NCBI GenBank assembly: GCA_902773055.1
Contig: CACYCZ010000116.1
Location: 1-32,717 of the forward strand
Length of the DNA: 32,717 nucleotides
Direction: 5' to 3'
DNA from: an uncultured Bacteroidales bacterium
GTDB taxonomy: Bacteria > Bacteroidota > Bacteroidia > Bacteroidales > Bacteroidaceae
The first letter of the stretch is position 1. The number at the start of each line of letters is the position of its first letter. The notes beneath the pieces are model-generated. The model did not search any database and was not told the DNA's origin. It was given only the letters and a program-made list of their open reading frames with translations. Positions 9,278-16,385 of this stretch are shown here, piece after piece. The position numbers were made by a program, and so were the translations under genes.

Positions 9278-9314
9278 CGAAACGGGCTCTTGGAAAATCC
9301 AAGGGCCCGTTTCG
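9278..9314 (+). terminator. Long hairpin after the phosphohexomutase gene
   Basis: CGAAACGGGC (9278-9287) pairs fully with GCCCGTTTCG (9305-9314). Inside it TCTTGGA pairs with TCCAAGG (one G-T pair), leaving a loop of three A. A 17-bp stem 27 bases after a stop codon is a good terminator or 3'-end stabiliser, though no clean T-run follows. Confidence 0.65.
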
Positions 9315-9435
9315 CTTGAAATTTAATTGTCTGTTTTGTTGGCAGATAGCTTGATTTTCCTCGTCGGTGAGGTAAAGAAGTGGGAGAAATGCTTGTCGGG
9401 GCGTTATCGGCTTTTTATTTTTGCGCTTGGAATTT

Positions 9436-9519
9436 TATGTTTACCAATGGGGAATATATGTTTACCGTTGATGAATGTATGTTCTTCGATGGTGAACATA
9501 TGTTTACCGGCTGAAAACA
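9436..9519 (+). repeat. Four 21-bp tandem repeats upstream of the HU-like gene
   Basis: Four units of exactly 21 bp start at 9436, 9457, 9478 and 9499. Each begins TATGTT, and units 1, 2 and 4 continue TATGTTTACC; unit 3 differs at TTCTTC. The second half of each unit varies but keeps a GAA near its end. Across units 3-4 the sequence GGTGAACATATGTTTACC (9491-9508) is a near-perfect palindrome. Twenty-one bases is two helical turns, so the units face the same side of the DNA. They lie 35-118 bases before the HU-like start and could be operator sites or part of the leader RNA. A 70-codon frame crosses them and gives a 7-residue periodic peptide, probably a by-product. Confidence 0.8.
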
Positions 9520-9553
9520 TAAAAAAGTACACGTTATAAATAAAAAAAGAACT

Positions 9554-10198
9554 ATGGCAAATTACATTCTAAAAGAGATGAATGACCTGAAGAAGGTGGG
9601 TAAGCGAATTGTATATCCAAAGATGGAAACTTTTTCGCAAATGTCGTTAGACAATATGGTGAAATATATTCGTGAAAAAGGCTCTCCTTTTGCTCCTGCG
9701 GCAATAAGGGGAGTTGTTGAAACATTGCTCGATGCAACGACGGACTGGCTGAGCAACGGCCATACTATAAAGATTGACGGGTTGGGTACTTTTTCCCTCT
9801 CGTTACAGTTTGCTGATGACAAAGGGGCAGAATTGAAGAATGATAGTGATGGTATGCCTTATAGGCGTGTAGAGGTAAAAACACTCAATTTCCGCCCTGC
9901 CAAGGAATATGTTGACAGGTTGCGTCGGGCAACAGATCTGACTCGCTCTGAGAGAGGAGTGAAAAAGGTTCGGAAAATGTGCTATACGAAAGTGGAGCGC
10001 CGGGAAAGAGCTGTTTGCTACATCGGGAAACATGGCTTCATTACTTTGAATGAATACGTGATGATAAATAATGTGTCACGGGCATTTGCATCTCATGAAC
10101 TTAATGAATTCACCCGTGATACGCAATGCCGTATACGGGCCCGTGGCAGGGCTCCTCATAAAGTCTGGGAATTGTCTCCGACAGGCTTGAATCTATAG
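9554..10198 (+). CDS. HU/IHF-like DNA-binding protein with C-terminal extension
   Basis: The first 120 or so residues resemble the Bacteroidota HU-related family: a start like MANYILKEMNDLKKVGKRIVYPK, the GLGTFSLSL strand and the FRPAKEYVDRLRRA segment. Such proteins bend or coat DNA. Residues about 135-214 are an extension not found in plain HU-like proteins of about 145 residues. It is rich in Arg and Cys, with pattern CYIGKHGFITLNEYVMINNVSRAFASHELNEF, which suggests a small helical DNA-binding fold, possibly helix-turn-helix. I do not recognise that part with certainty. The gene is preceded by the 21-bp repeat array and followed by two hairpins. The long repeat-bearing leader suggests dedicated regulation. 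Confidence 0.8.
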   Translation: MANYILKEMNDLKKVGKRIVYPKMETFSQMSLDNMVKYIREKGSPFAPAAIRGVVETLLDATTDWLSNGHTIKIDGLGTFSLSLQFADDKGAELKNDSDGMPYRRVEVKTLNFRPAKEYVDRLRRATDLTRSERGVKKVRKMCYTKVERRERAVCYIGKHGFITLNEYVMINNVSRAFASHELNEFTRDTQCRIRARGRAPHKVWELSPTGLNL

Positions 10199-10237
10199 TG
10201 CACAGGGCAGTTGCACTAGCCTGTCCTGATAGGACAG
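10196..10237 (+). terminator. Two adjacent hairpins at the end of the HU-like gene
   Basis: TAGTGCA (10196-10202, including the stop codon) pairs with TGCACTA (10212-10218). Directly after, CTGTCCT (10221-10227) pairs with AGGACAG (10231-10237) over a three-base loop. An A-rich tract rather than a T-run follows on this strand, so termination here is only likely. Confidence 0.45.
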
Positions 10238-10332
10238 AAAGAAAAAAAGCAGAACGGCCTCACGACTACTCTGCTTCAAAAATTAAAAAATTATGATTAA
10301 AGTTAAATTTATTGAGAAGATTATTGTTATTG

Positions 10333-10407
10333 TGGGCGTTGACGGATTCGAACCGCCGACCCTCTGCTTGTAAGGCAGATGCTCTAAACCAGCTGAGCTA
10401 AACGCCC
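10333..10407 (-). tRNA. tRNA-Val (anticodon UAC), second of two copies in transcription order
   Basis: On the minus strand, acceptor arms GGGCGTT/AACGCCC, D arm GCTC/GAGC, anticodon stem TCTGC/GCAGA and T arm GGCGG/CCGTC all pair, with one G-T pair in the T arm. The loop CTTACAA gives anticodon TAC (10372-10370), which reads GUA and related Val codons. Length is 75 bases with A as discriminator. CCA is not encoded. The sequence is identical to the copy at 10439-10513, 31 bases away. Confidence 0.95.
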
Positions 10408-10438
10408 CTATAGCGGGAGTGCTTTTGAGATTTTGGAG

Positions 10439-10513
10439 TGGGCGTTGACGGATTCGAACCGCCGACCCTCTGCTTGTAAGGCAGATGCTCTAAACCAGCT
10501 GAGCTAAACGCCC
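10439..10513 (-). tRNA. tRNA-Val (anticodon UAC), promoter-proximal copy
   Basis: This is an exact duplicate of the tRNA at 10333-10407, with the same cloverleaf and anticodon TAC. It is nearest to the promoter at 10532-10562 and both copies are probably cut from one precursor. Discriminator base is A and CCA must be added after transcription. Confidence 0.95.
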
Positions 10514-10531
10514 CTTTTTCTAAAAGCAGTG

Positions 10532-10562
10532 CAAAATTACAATAATTTTTTGAATATACAAA
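10532..10562 (-). promoter_or_regulatory. Promoter of the tRNA-Val pair
   Basis: On the minus strand TTTG (10562-10559) is followed after 19 bases by TAATTTTG (10539-10532), the full Bacteroidota consensus. It lies 18 bases before the first tRNA. Sequence and spacing match the SRP RNA promoter at 102-133, as expected for strongly expressed stable RNAs. Confidence 0.75.
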
Positions 10563-10776
10563 TGTTCCGGATGAAATATTTTATTTTTTCTTTATCCAAA
10601 TTTTTTTTCTCATTCTTCGCCAGACAGAAAAGGGGTATTGGCGGGAGGGTAAGGTGTCGCGTCGTACAGTATGTGGAGGCAACTGGATTCTGGGATGTTA
10701 TATAGGCATATTCTGACAAATAGATGAACTGCGCAAAAAAGTGTAAATTATAGTACTGAGTTATCAGTTTTTTTTG
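10563..10776. other. Spacer between divergent tRNA and glp promoters, no gene seen
   Basis: I see no convincing ORF or RNA here. The frame on the minus strand across 10537-10797 is low-complexity and overlaps both promoters. The segment may hold operator sites for the glycerol phosphate operon, but I find no clear palindrome. Confidence 0.35.
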
Positions 10777-10784
10777 TAAATTTG
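10777..10784 (+). promoter_or_regulatory. Promoter -7 element of the glycerol phosphate operon
   Basis: TAAATTTG matches TAnnTTTG, 38 bases before the glpA start. At the expected -33 position only CTG (10756-10758) is found, so the promoter may need an activator. No other promoter of this type is evident between here and the end of the eight-gene run. Confidence 0.55.
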
Positions 10785-10822
10785 TGTGTTTGAACAATTG
10801 AATTAATCAACTATTTATAAAA

Positions 10823-12433
10823 ATGAATGCGAATATAGCAAAAAAACATTATGACGTTATCATTATCGGTGGCGGTGCTACGGGCGTTGGTACAGCGCGC
10901 GACTGTGCTATGCGTGGTTTGAGTACGCTTCTGGTTGAACGCTATGATTTTACGACAGGTGCTACAGGTCGCAATCATGGTCTGCTTCATAGTGGTGCCC
11001 GATATGCTGTGACTGATAAAGAATCAGCAACGGAATGTATTGAGGAAAACATGATACTCCGTAAGGTTGCGCGGCATTGTGTGGAAGAGCATGACGGTCT
11101 GTTTATCACCCTTCCTGAAGATGATTTGGCCTATCAGGCTAAATTTGTTGAGTCATGTCTGGCTGCAGGCATTCGTGCTGACATTATTGACCCGGAGGAG
11201 GCCAAAAGGCTGGAGCCGTCGGTAAATCCTACTCTGATAGGTGCCGTACGTGTGCCGGACGGTTCTATTGATCCGTTCCGTCTGACTATTGCCAATGTGA
11301 CAGATGCCAAATTGCACGGTGCAGATATACTGACTTACCATGAGGTGACAGAATTGATTATTGAGAACGGTCGCGTATTAGGTGTCAAACTTCGTGACAA
11401 CAAGACAGGCGAAATGTCGGAGGCCCGTGCGGAAATAACAGTGAATGCTGCCGGAATATGGGGAACCCTGATTGCCAAGATGGCAGGTGTAACGGTCAAT
11501 ATGTTCCCGGCCAAGGGTTCCCTGTTGGTGTTCGGTCACAGAGTCAATAATATGGTTATCAATCGTTGCCGTAAGCCTGCGAATGCCGATATCCTTGTGC
11601 CTGGCGATGTTATTACAGTAATCGGAACAACATCAGACCGTGTTCCTATAGAAACAGTTGATGATATGCGTGTGACTCCGGAGGAAGTGGAAGTGCTTCT
11701 GACCGAAGGGGCGCAGCTGGCCCCGGCATTGGCTACCACCCGCATACTGAGGGCTTACGCAGGTGTACGCCCGTTGGTGGCAAGCGATAATGACCCCTCA
11801 GGACGTAGTATAAGCCGTGGTATCGTATGTCTTGACCATGAGACGCGCGACGGTCTGGCAGGATTTGTCACGATAACTGGAGGTAAGCTCATGACATATC
11901 GTTTGATGGCAGAAATCGCTACAGATATGGTTTGCAAGAAGCTGAATGTAGACAAGAAGTGTGAAACTGCTACGACACCGCTTCCCGGAGCCGAAACTTC
12001 TCCTATAGAAGAACCCAAGAGCCATGTATATGCTTTCAATGCACGCGTAGGTCGTCATGGAACTTATGCCTCTAAGGTGGTTTCCAAGGATGAGATTGAC
12101 AATGCTCTCGTATGTCAGTGTGAAGAAGTTACAGTGGGCGAGATTAAATATGCTGTAGAGAACCAGCATGTCAGCACACTGACTCAACTTAGACGTCGTA
12201 CACGTGTGGGTATGGGTACATGTCAGGGTGAGTTGTGTGCCTTAAGGGCGGCTGGAGTGCTGTGTGAAACATGCAAGAAAAGTGTTTCGGAATCTGCTGC
12301 CGACTTGGCTGATTTCATGAACGAGCGTTGGAAAGGAATGTATCCTGTAGGATGGGGTTCAACCCTAAGTGAAGCGCAATTGATGTCTAATATTTATCAG
12401 GGCCTTTGCGGCTTGGATAATTTTTCTAAATAA
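10823..12433 (+). CDS. glpA: Anaerobic glycerol-3-phosphate dehydrogenase, subunit A
   Basis: This FAD-dependent subunit oxidises sn-glycerol 3-phosphate to dihydroxyacetone phosphate, passing electrons through GlpB/GlpC to menaquinone. The N-terminal Rossmann motif VIIIGGGATGVGTARDCAMRG binds FAD, and NHGLLHSGARYAV is typical of the GlpA/GlpD family. Beyond the roughly 400-residue oxidase part lies the BFD-like [2Fe-2S] domain with Cys431 and Cys433 (CQCEE) and Cys467 and Cys472 (GTCQGELC). That domain separates GlpA from aerobic GlpD. At 536 residues the length is normal. It is first in the operon, with glpB following after a 14-base gap containing GGAGG. Confidence 0.96.
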   Translation: MNANIAKKHYDVIIIGGGATGVGTARDCAMRGLSTLLVERYDFTTGATGRNHGLLHSGARYAVTDKESATECIEENMILRKVARHCVEEHDGLFITLPEDDLAYQAKFVESCLAAGIRADIIDPEEAKRLEPSVNPTLIGAVRVPDGSIDPFRLTIANVTDAKLHGADILTYHEVTELIIENGRVLGVKLRDNKTGEMSEARAEITVNAAGIWGTLIAKMAGVTVNMFPAKGSLLVFGHRVNNMVINRCRKPANADILVPGDVITVIGTTSDRVPIETVDDMRVTPEEVEVLLTEGAQLAPALATTRILRAYAGVRPLVASDNDPSGRSISRGIVCLDHETRDGLAGFVTITGGKLMTYRLMAEIATDMVCKKLNVDKKCETATTPLPGAETSPIEEPKSHVYAFNARVGRHGTYASKVVSKDEIDNALVCQCEEVTVGEIKYAVENQHVSTLTQLRRRTRVGMGTCQGELCALRAAGVLCETCKKSVSESAADLADFMNERWKGMYPVGWGSTLSEAQLMSNIYQGLCGLDNFSK

Positions 12434-12447
12434 GGAGGACTTGGACA

Positions 12448-13695
12448 ATGAAATTTGATAGTGTAATAATAGGTGGTGGTCTTAGCGGATTGACATGCGG
12501 TATAGCATTGGCTAAGGCTGGTAAGAAAGTAGCTATTGTTGCGGCTGGACAGAGTACGTTGCATTTCAGTTCCGGGTCATTTGACTTGCTGGGCTATGAT
12601 GCTGCAGGTAACGTGGTTGATAACCCCTTGGAGGCTATTGGCCAGTTGGAAACGTCACATCCTTATTCGAAGATTGGGGCAGAAAACATAGAGCAGCTGG
12701 CCACAGAGGCTGAAACTATATTGAACGAAAGTGGACTGAAGGTAAAAGGCCATGTAAGGAAAAACCATTTCCGTATTACACCTATGGGAATTATGAAACC
12801 CACATGGCTGACACTTGATGATTATTTTACAAGTGAAACCGCACAGGCTCTTCCGTATAAAAAAATTATCGTAGCCAATATCGCCGGTTTCATGGATTTC
12901 CCCGTGGAATTTGTAGCAGAAGGATTGAGAAAGACAGGTGCTGAGGTTGAGACCAAGATATTGTCTATCCCGGCTCTGAAAGAACGTCGTCTCAGCCCTT
13001 CGGAAATGCGCTCGGCTAATATCTCAAAAATTTTGAGCACGGAAGAAACCTTACAGGAAATAGCGGATAAGATAAATTCTTGCAGCAGTGATGCGGAAGT
13101 GGTTCTCATGCCTGCAATTATTGGATTGAACAACAGTCAGAATGTAGCAATACTAAGAAGTAAGGTTCAGAAGCCGATGTATGTCATCGCTACATTACCA
13201 CCGTCGGTACCTGGAGTTAGAATGCAGAAATTACTCCGTGGCTATTTTGAAAAGTCAGGTGGGCTGTTCATGCTCGGGAACAAGGCAACCGGAGCTGTGA
13301 TAGAAAATAACAAGGTCGTTGCCTTGACAACATCAGCATTAACTGATGACAATCTGATTGCAGACAATTATATCTTGGCAACGGGATCTTTCCAAAGCGA
13401 AGGCCTGAAATCCAACTATGTAAAGGTGTACGAACCGATATTTGATTTGGATGTTGATGCCGATAGCCAAAGAACAGAATGGATTGATGAAAACGTGTAT
13501 AAGGCCCAGCCGTATATGGCATATGGAGTCAGAACCGACAGTCAATTTAAGACTCAGAAGGAGGAAAATACTATTGACAATCTATATGCTGTGGGCTCTG
13601 TCTTGAGTGGTCACAACTCTATCAGACAGGCAGATGGCACAGGTGTATCTTTAATCACAGCTATGGCTGTAGCTAAAAACATATTAAACAAGTAA
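12448..13695 (+). CDS. glpB: Anaerobic glycerol-3-phosphate dehydrogenase, subunit B
   Basis: This is the flavin-containing subunit that links GlpA to the iron-sulfur subunit GlpC. The N-terminus MKFDSVIIGGGLSGLTCGIALAKAGKKVAIV is a dinucleotide-binding fold. The C-terminus NLYAVGSVLSGHNSIRQADGTGVSLITAMAVAKNI is characteristic of GlpB. At 415 residues it matches the Escherichia coli protein (about 419). A strong GGAGG sits 9 bases before the start, unusual in this window where ribosome sites are mostly weak. It is followed after 5 bases by glpC. Confidence 0.94.
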   Translation: MKFDSVIIGGGLSGLTCGIALAKAGKKVAIVAAGQSTLHFSSGSFDLLGYDAAGNVVDNPLEAIGQLETSHPYSKIGAENIEQLATEAETILNESGLKVKGHVRKNHFRITPMGIMKPTWLTLDDYFTSETAQALPYKKIIVANIAGFMDFPVEFVAEGLRKTGAEVETKILSIPALKERRLSPSEMRSANISKILSTEETLQEIADKINSCSSDAEVVLMPAIIGLNNSQNVAILRSKVQKPMYVIATLPPSVPGVRMQKLLRGYFEKSGGLFMLGNKATGAVIENNKVVALTTSALTDDNLIADNYILATGSFQSEGLKSNYVKVYEPIFDLDVDADSQRTEWIDENVYKAQPYMAYGVRTDSQFKTQKEENTIDNLYAVGSVLSGHNSIRQADGTGVSLITAMAVAKNILNK

Positions 13696-13700
13696 TCACC

Positions 13701-14957
13701 ATGGCAGAGAATCTTCAACTATTAAGTATTAGTGAAAATAATCTTGAGAAATGTCTCAAGTGTTCTATATGTACAGTGTATTGTCCTGTTGCGGGAGTAA
13801 CTCCTTTCTATCCGGGACCGAAGCATGCAGGACCTGATGGCGAACGCTATCGTATAAAAGACGCTGTATTCTTTGACGAGAAAGCATTAAAGATGTGCTT
13901 GAACTGTAAACGCTGTGAGGTGGCATGCCCAGAGGGTGTTCAGATAGCAGATATCATTCAAAGTGCGCGTATCAAATATGCCAAACATTCTCCCGGCTTG
14001 CGTGAATTTACTTTGGCCAATACAGATTTGGTAGGCTCAATGGCAACACTCATGGCACCAGTCGCTAATTTTGCAACTGGTCTTTCGCCTGTCAAAGCGG
14101 TGCTCAATACCGCTGTTAAGATTGACAAGCGCCGTAAGTTTCCTGCTTATGCCTCTCAGAAATTTGAAACATGGTATAAAAAGCATGCTGCAGCCGAACA
14201 GGATAAGTATGCTAAGCAAGTCAGCTATTTCCATGGTTGTTATGCCAATTATAACTATCCCCAATTGGGAAAAGACCTGGTCAAGGTGATGAATGCCATA
14301 GGATATGGCGTAAAATTGCTGGATAAGGAAAAATGCTGTGGTGTACCCTTGGTATCTAATGGCTTTATAGAGCAGGCAAAGAAACAGGGAGAAATCAATA
14401 TGGCTTCAATGAGAGAGTCTGTAAAGCAAGGACGTCCGATTATTACAACCAGTACATCTTGTACGTTGATGATGCGTAATGAATATGACCATTTGCTTCA
14501 TATAGATAACAAAGTGGCTCAGGACAACCTTTCTCTTGCTACACGTTTTATTTATAAGTTAGTTGAATCTGGCGAAGTCAAACTTGCATTCCATGATGAT
14601 TACAAAAAACGGGTATGCTATCATACACCATGTCATATGGAACGATTGGGATGGACCGTTTACAGTACGTCTCTTGTAAAGATGATACCCGGAGTACAGT
14701 TTATAATGTTGGATTCACAATGTTGCGGTATAGCAGGTACATATGGCTTCAAGAAAGAAAACTATGAGGTCTCCCAGAAAATAGGAGAACCTCTGTTCAG
14801 ACAGATAGAGGAGGCAAATGTGGACAATGTCATAACAGACTGTGAAACATGTAAATGGCAGATAGAAATGTCTACATCAGCCAAAGTCTTGAATCCTATT
14901 TCAATTTTAGCTGAAGCATTGGATGTTGAAAAAACAATTGAACTTAACAAAAAATAA
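13701..14957 (+). CDS. glpC: Anaerobic glycerol-3-phosphate dehydrogenase, subunit C
   Basis: This is the membrane-associated iron-sulfur subunit that transfers electrons to the quinone pool. Two 4Fe-4S clusters are visible: Cys18, 21, 24, 28 (CLKCSICTVYCP) and Cys66, 69, 72, 76 (CLNCKRCEVACP). Two CCG modules follow, one with EKCCGVPL and one with SQCCGIAGTYGF, as in heterodisulfide reductase subunit B-like proteins. At 418 residues it is slightly longer than the enterobacterial protein. With glpA and glpB it makes the complete three-subunit anaerobic enzyme, suiting an anaerobe that respires to fumarate. Confidence 0.95.
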   Translation: MAENLQLLSISENNLEKCLKCSICTVYCPVAGVTPFYPGPKHAGPDGERYRIKDAVFFDEKALKMCLNCKRCEVACPEGVQIADIIQSARIKYAKHSPGLREFTLANTDLVGSMATLMAPVANFATGLSPVKAVLNTAVKIDKRRKFPAYASQKFETWYKKHAAAEQDKYAKQVSYFHGCYANYNYPQLGKDLVKVMNAIGYGVKLLDKEKCCGVPLVSNGFIEQAKKQGEINMASMRESVKQGRPIITTSTSCTLMMRNEYDHLLHIDNKVAQDNLSLATRFIYKLVESGEVKLAFHDDYKKRVCYHTPCHMERLGWTVYSTSLVKMIPGVQFIMLDSQCCGIAGTYGFKKENYEVSQKIGEPLFRQIEEANVDNVITDCETCKWQIEMSTSAKVLNPISILAEALDVEKTIELNKK

Positions 14958-14962
14958 GCGTT

Positions 14963-15027
14963 AAAGATCCGTGATTGTTCATTAAAAGGCAAAAACGGGT
15001 CTTTATGGTTATTACATCGTGGTAATA
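14963..15027 (+). promoter_or_regulatory. Structured leader between glpC and the G1P dehydrogenase gene
   Basis: AAAGATCCGT (14963-14972) pairs with ACGGGTCTTT (14995-15004), ten pairs including one G-T. A second hairpin TATTAC (15010-15015) / GTAATA (15022-15027) ends two bases before the ATG at 15029. The first could end or slow transcription after glpABC or set a processing point. The second could shield the start codon. No known riboswitch is recognised. Confidence 0.4.
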
Positions 15028-15028
15028 C

Positions 15029-16372
15029 ATGGATAGAGTTAAAGTAGCTTTAGATAATGCGACGCAGACAAAGGCTCTGTTGTTAGGACAAGGAATATTG
15101 CCTCAGGTCGCAGATGTTTTCAAGGAGCAGTTCCCTGGGAAACGCGCTATCGTTGTCGCTGATATGACAACATTTAAAGTTGCAGGCAGTGATGTACAGA
15201 ATATATTGCGTAATGCCGGTGTAAATGTGGAGGAACCATATATCTTTAACGAACCGGATATGCATGCTGAATGGAAGTATATAGAACGCTTGGATGAGGT
15301 ATTGTCAAAAACTGACGCAATAGCAGTGGCTGTTGGCTCCGGTACAATTAATGATACAACAAAATTGTCTTCATTTCATCAAGGGCGTCCCTATATGATA
15401 GTTGGTACGGCAGCTTCAATGGATGGATATGTTGCATTTGGAGCCTCAATTACCCGAGATGGTGCTAAGCAGACCTTTGGATGCGCAGCTCCTCGGGCGG
15501 TGGTTGCTGATGTCAATGTAATAGCAACAGCGCCAAGTGCCATGACTGCTAGTGGTTATGGGGATTTATATGCCAAGGTTGCCTGTGGTGCTGACTGGAT
15601 AGTGGCTGACTTGATAGGTAATGAGCCAATAGATCCTCTATCTTGGGGCATAGTTCAGGGCGGATTGCGTGAAGCATTGGCAGATCCTGCCGGAGCTAAA
15701 GCCGGTGAACCGGATGCACTGAAACGCTTGATTGAAGGTTTGTTCCTTGGAGGGTTTGCTTTACAGGCATATCCTAAAACAAGTCGTCCAGCGAGTGGGG
15801 CCGAGCATCAAATCAGCCATATGCTGAATATGGATCATTTCGTGATGAAAAATGGAATGGCACCGTCGCATGGCTTCCAAGTAAGCATCGGTACATTGCT
15901 CTCTCTCTCATTTTATGAGCAGTTTTTGAAAACGGACATGCAACGATTGGATATTGATGCCTGCGTTGCGTTATGGCCTTCGTTGGAAGAGCAGACTGCT
16001 TTCTCCAAAAAATTGTTTAGCGGAACAGGCTTTGAAGATTTCTGTGCGGGAGAGATTGCTGCCAAGTATGTTACACCGGAACAACTCCGTAGGGAATTGA
16101 CGCTAATCCGCGATAATTGGATTGCTCTGAAAGCTAAACTGGAGAAGCAATTGATATCTGTAGAGGAAACTATACGTCGGTTTAGGGCTGTAGGAGCTCC
16201 TACAATGCCAGAAGATATTGATTTGGATCGTTTACAGCTTCGTAATACAATTTGCCGTGCACAACATATTCGCCGTCGTTATACCATACTTGATATTGCA
16301 TTGCGTATGGGTAAGTTTGAAGAATGGCTGGATGGTGTGTTTGGCAGAAATGGAATATGGGAAATAAAATAA
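15029..16372 (+). CDS. sn-Glycerol-1-phosphate dehydrogenase (AraM/EgsA family)
   Basis: This family interconverts dihydroxyacetone phosphate and sn-glycerol 1-phosphate with NAD(P)H and a metal ion. Visible hallmarks are GSGTINDTTKL (dinucleotide binding), TAASMDGYVAFGA with the metal-binding Asp, GAEHQISHMLNMDH with the first His, and SHGFQVSIGTL with the second His. The order matches Bacillus AraM and archaeal EgsA. It has 447 residues against about 394 for AraM, the excess being a C-terminal helical extension after about residue 400. It lies 71 bases after glpC, behind two hairpins, in one run with the transporters and phosphatase. In this context it may oxidise imported G1P rather than make it for lipids, which is inference. 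Confidence 0.88.
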   Translation: MDRVKVALDNATQTKALLLGQGILPQVADVFKEQFPGKRAIVVADMTTFKVAGSDVQNILRNAGVNVEEPYIFNEPDMHAEWKYIERLDEVLSKTDAIAVAVGSGTINDTTKLSSFHQGRPYMIVGTAASMDGYVAFGASITRDGAKQTFGCAAPRAVVADVNVIATAPSAMTASGYGDLYAKVACGADWIVADLIGNEPIDPLSWGIVQGGLREALADPAGAKAGEPDALKRLIEGLFLGGFALQAYPKTSRPASGAEHQISHMLNMDHFVMKNGMAPSHGFQVSIGTLLSLSFYEQFLKTDMQRLDIDACVALWPSLEEQTAFSKKLFSGTGFEDFCAGEIAAKYVTPEQLRRELTLIRDNWIALKAKLEKQLISVEETIRRFRAVGAPTMPEDIDLDRLQLRNTICRAQHIRRRYTILDIALRMGKFEEWLDGVFGRNGIWEIK

Positions 16373-16385
16373 TAAAATTAAAAAT

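Noticed and set aside
9327..9539. A 70-codon frame giving a periodic ICLPxxN-type peptide
   Set aside because: Its repeats follow directly from the 21-bp DNA repeats (21 is divisible by 3), it starts within the spacer without support, and no known small protein fits. Treated as a by-product of the repeat array.
10221..10281. Hairpin and AGCAGA/TCTGCT pairing before the tRNA genes as a riboswitch or T-box
   Set aside because: No T-box or other riboswitch core is present, and the tRNA genes are on the opposite strand. It is more simply a 3' structure of the HU-like transcript or the tRNA trailer.
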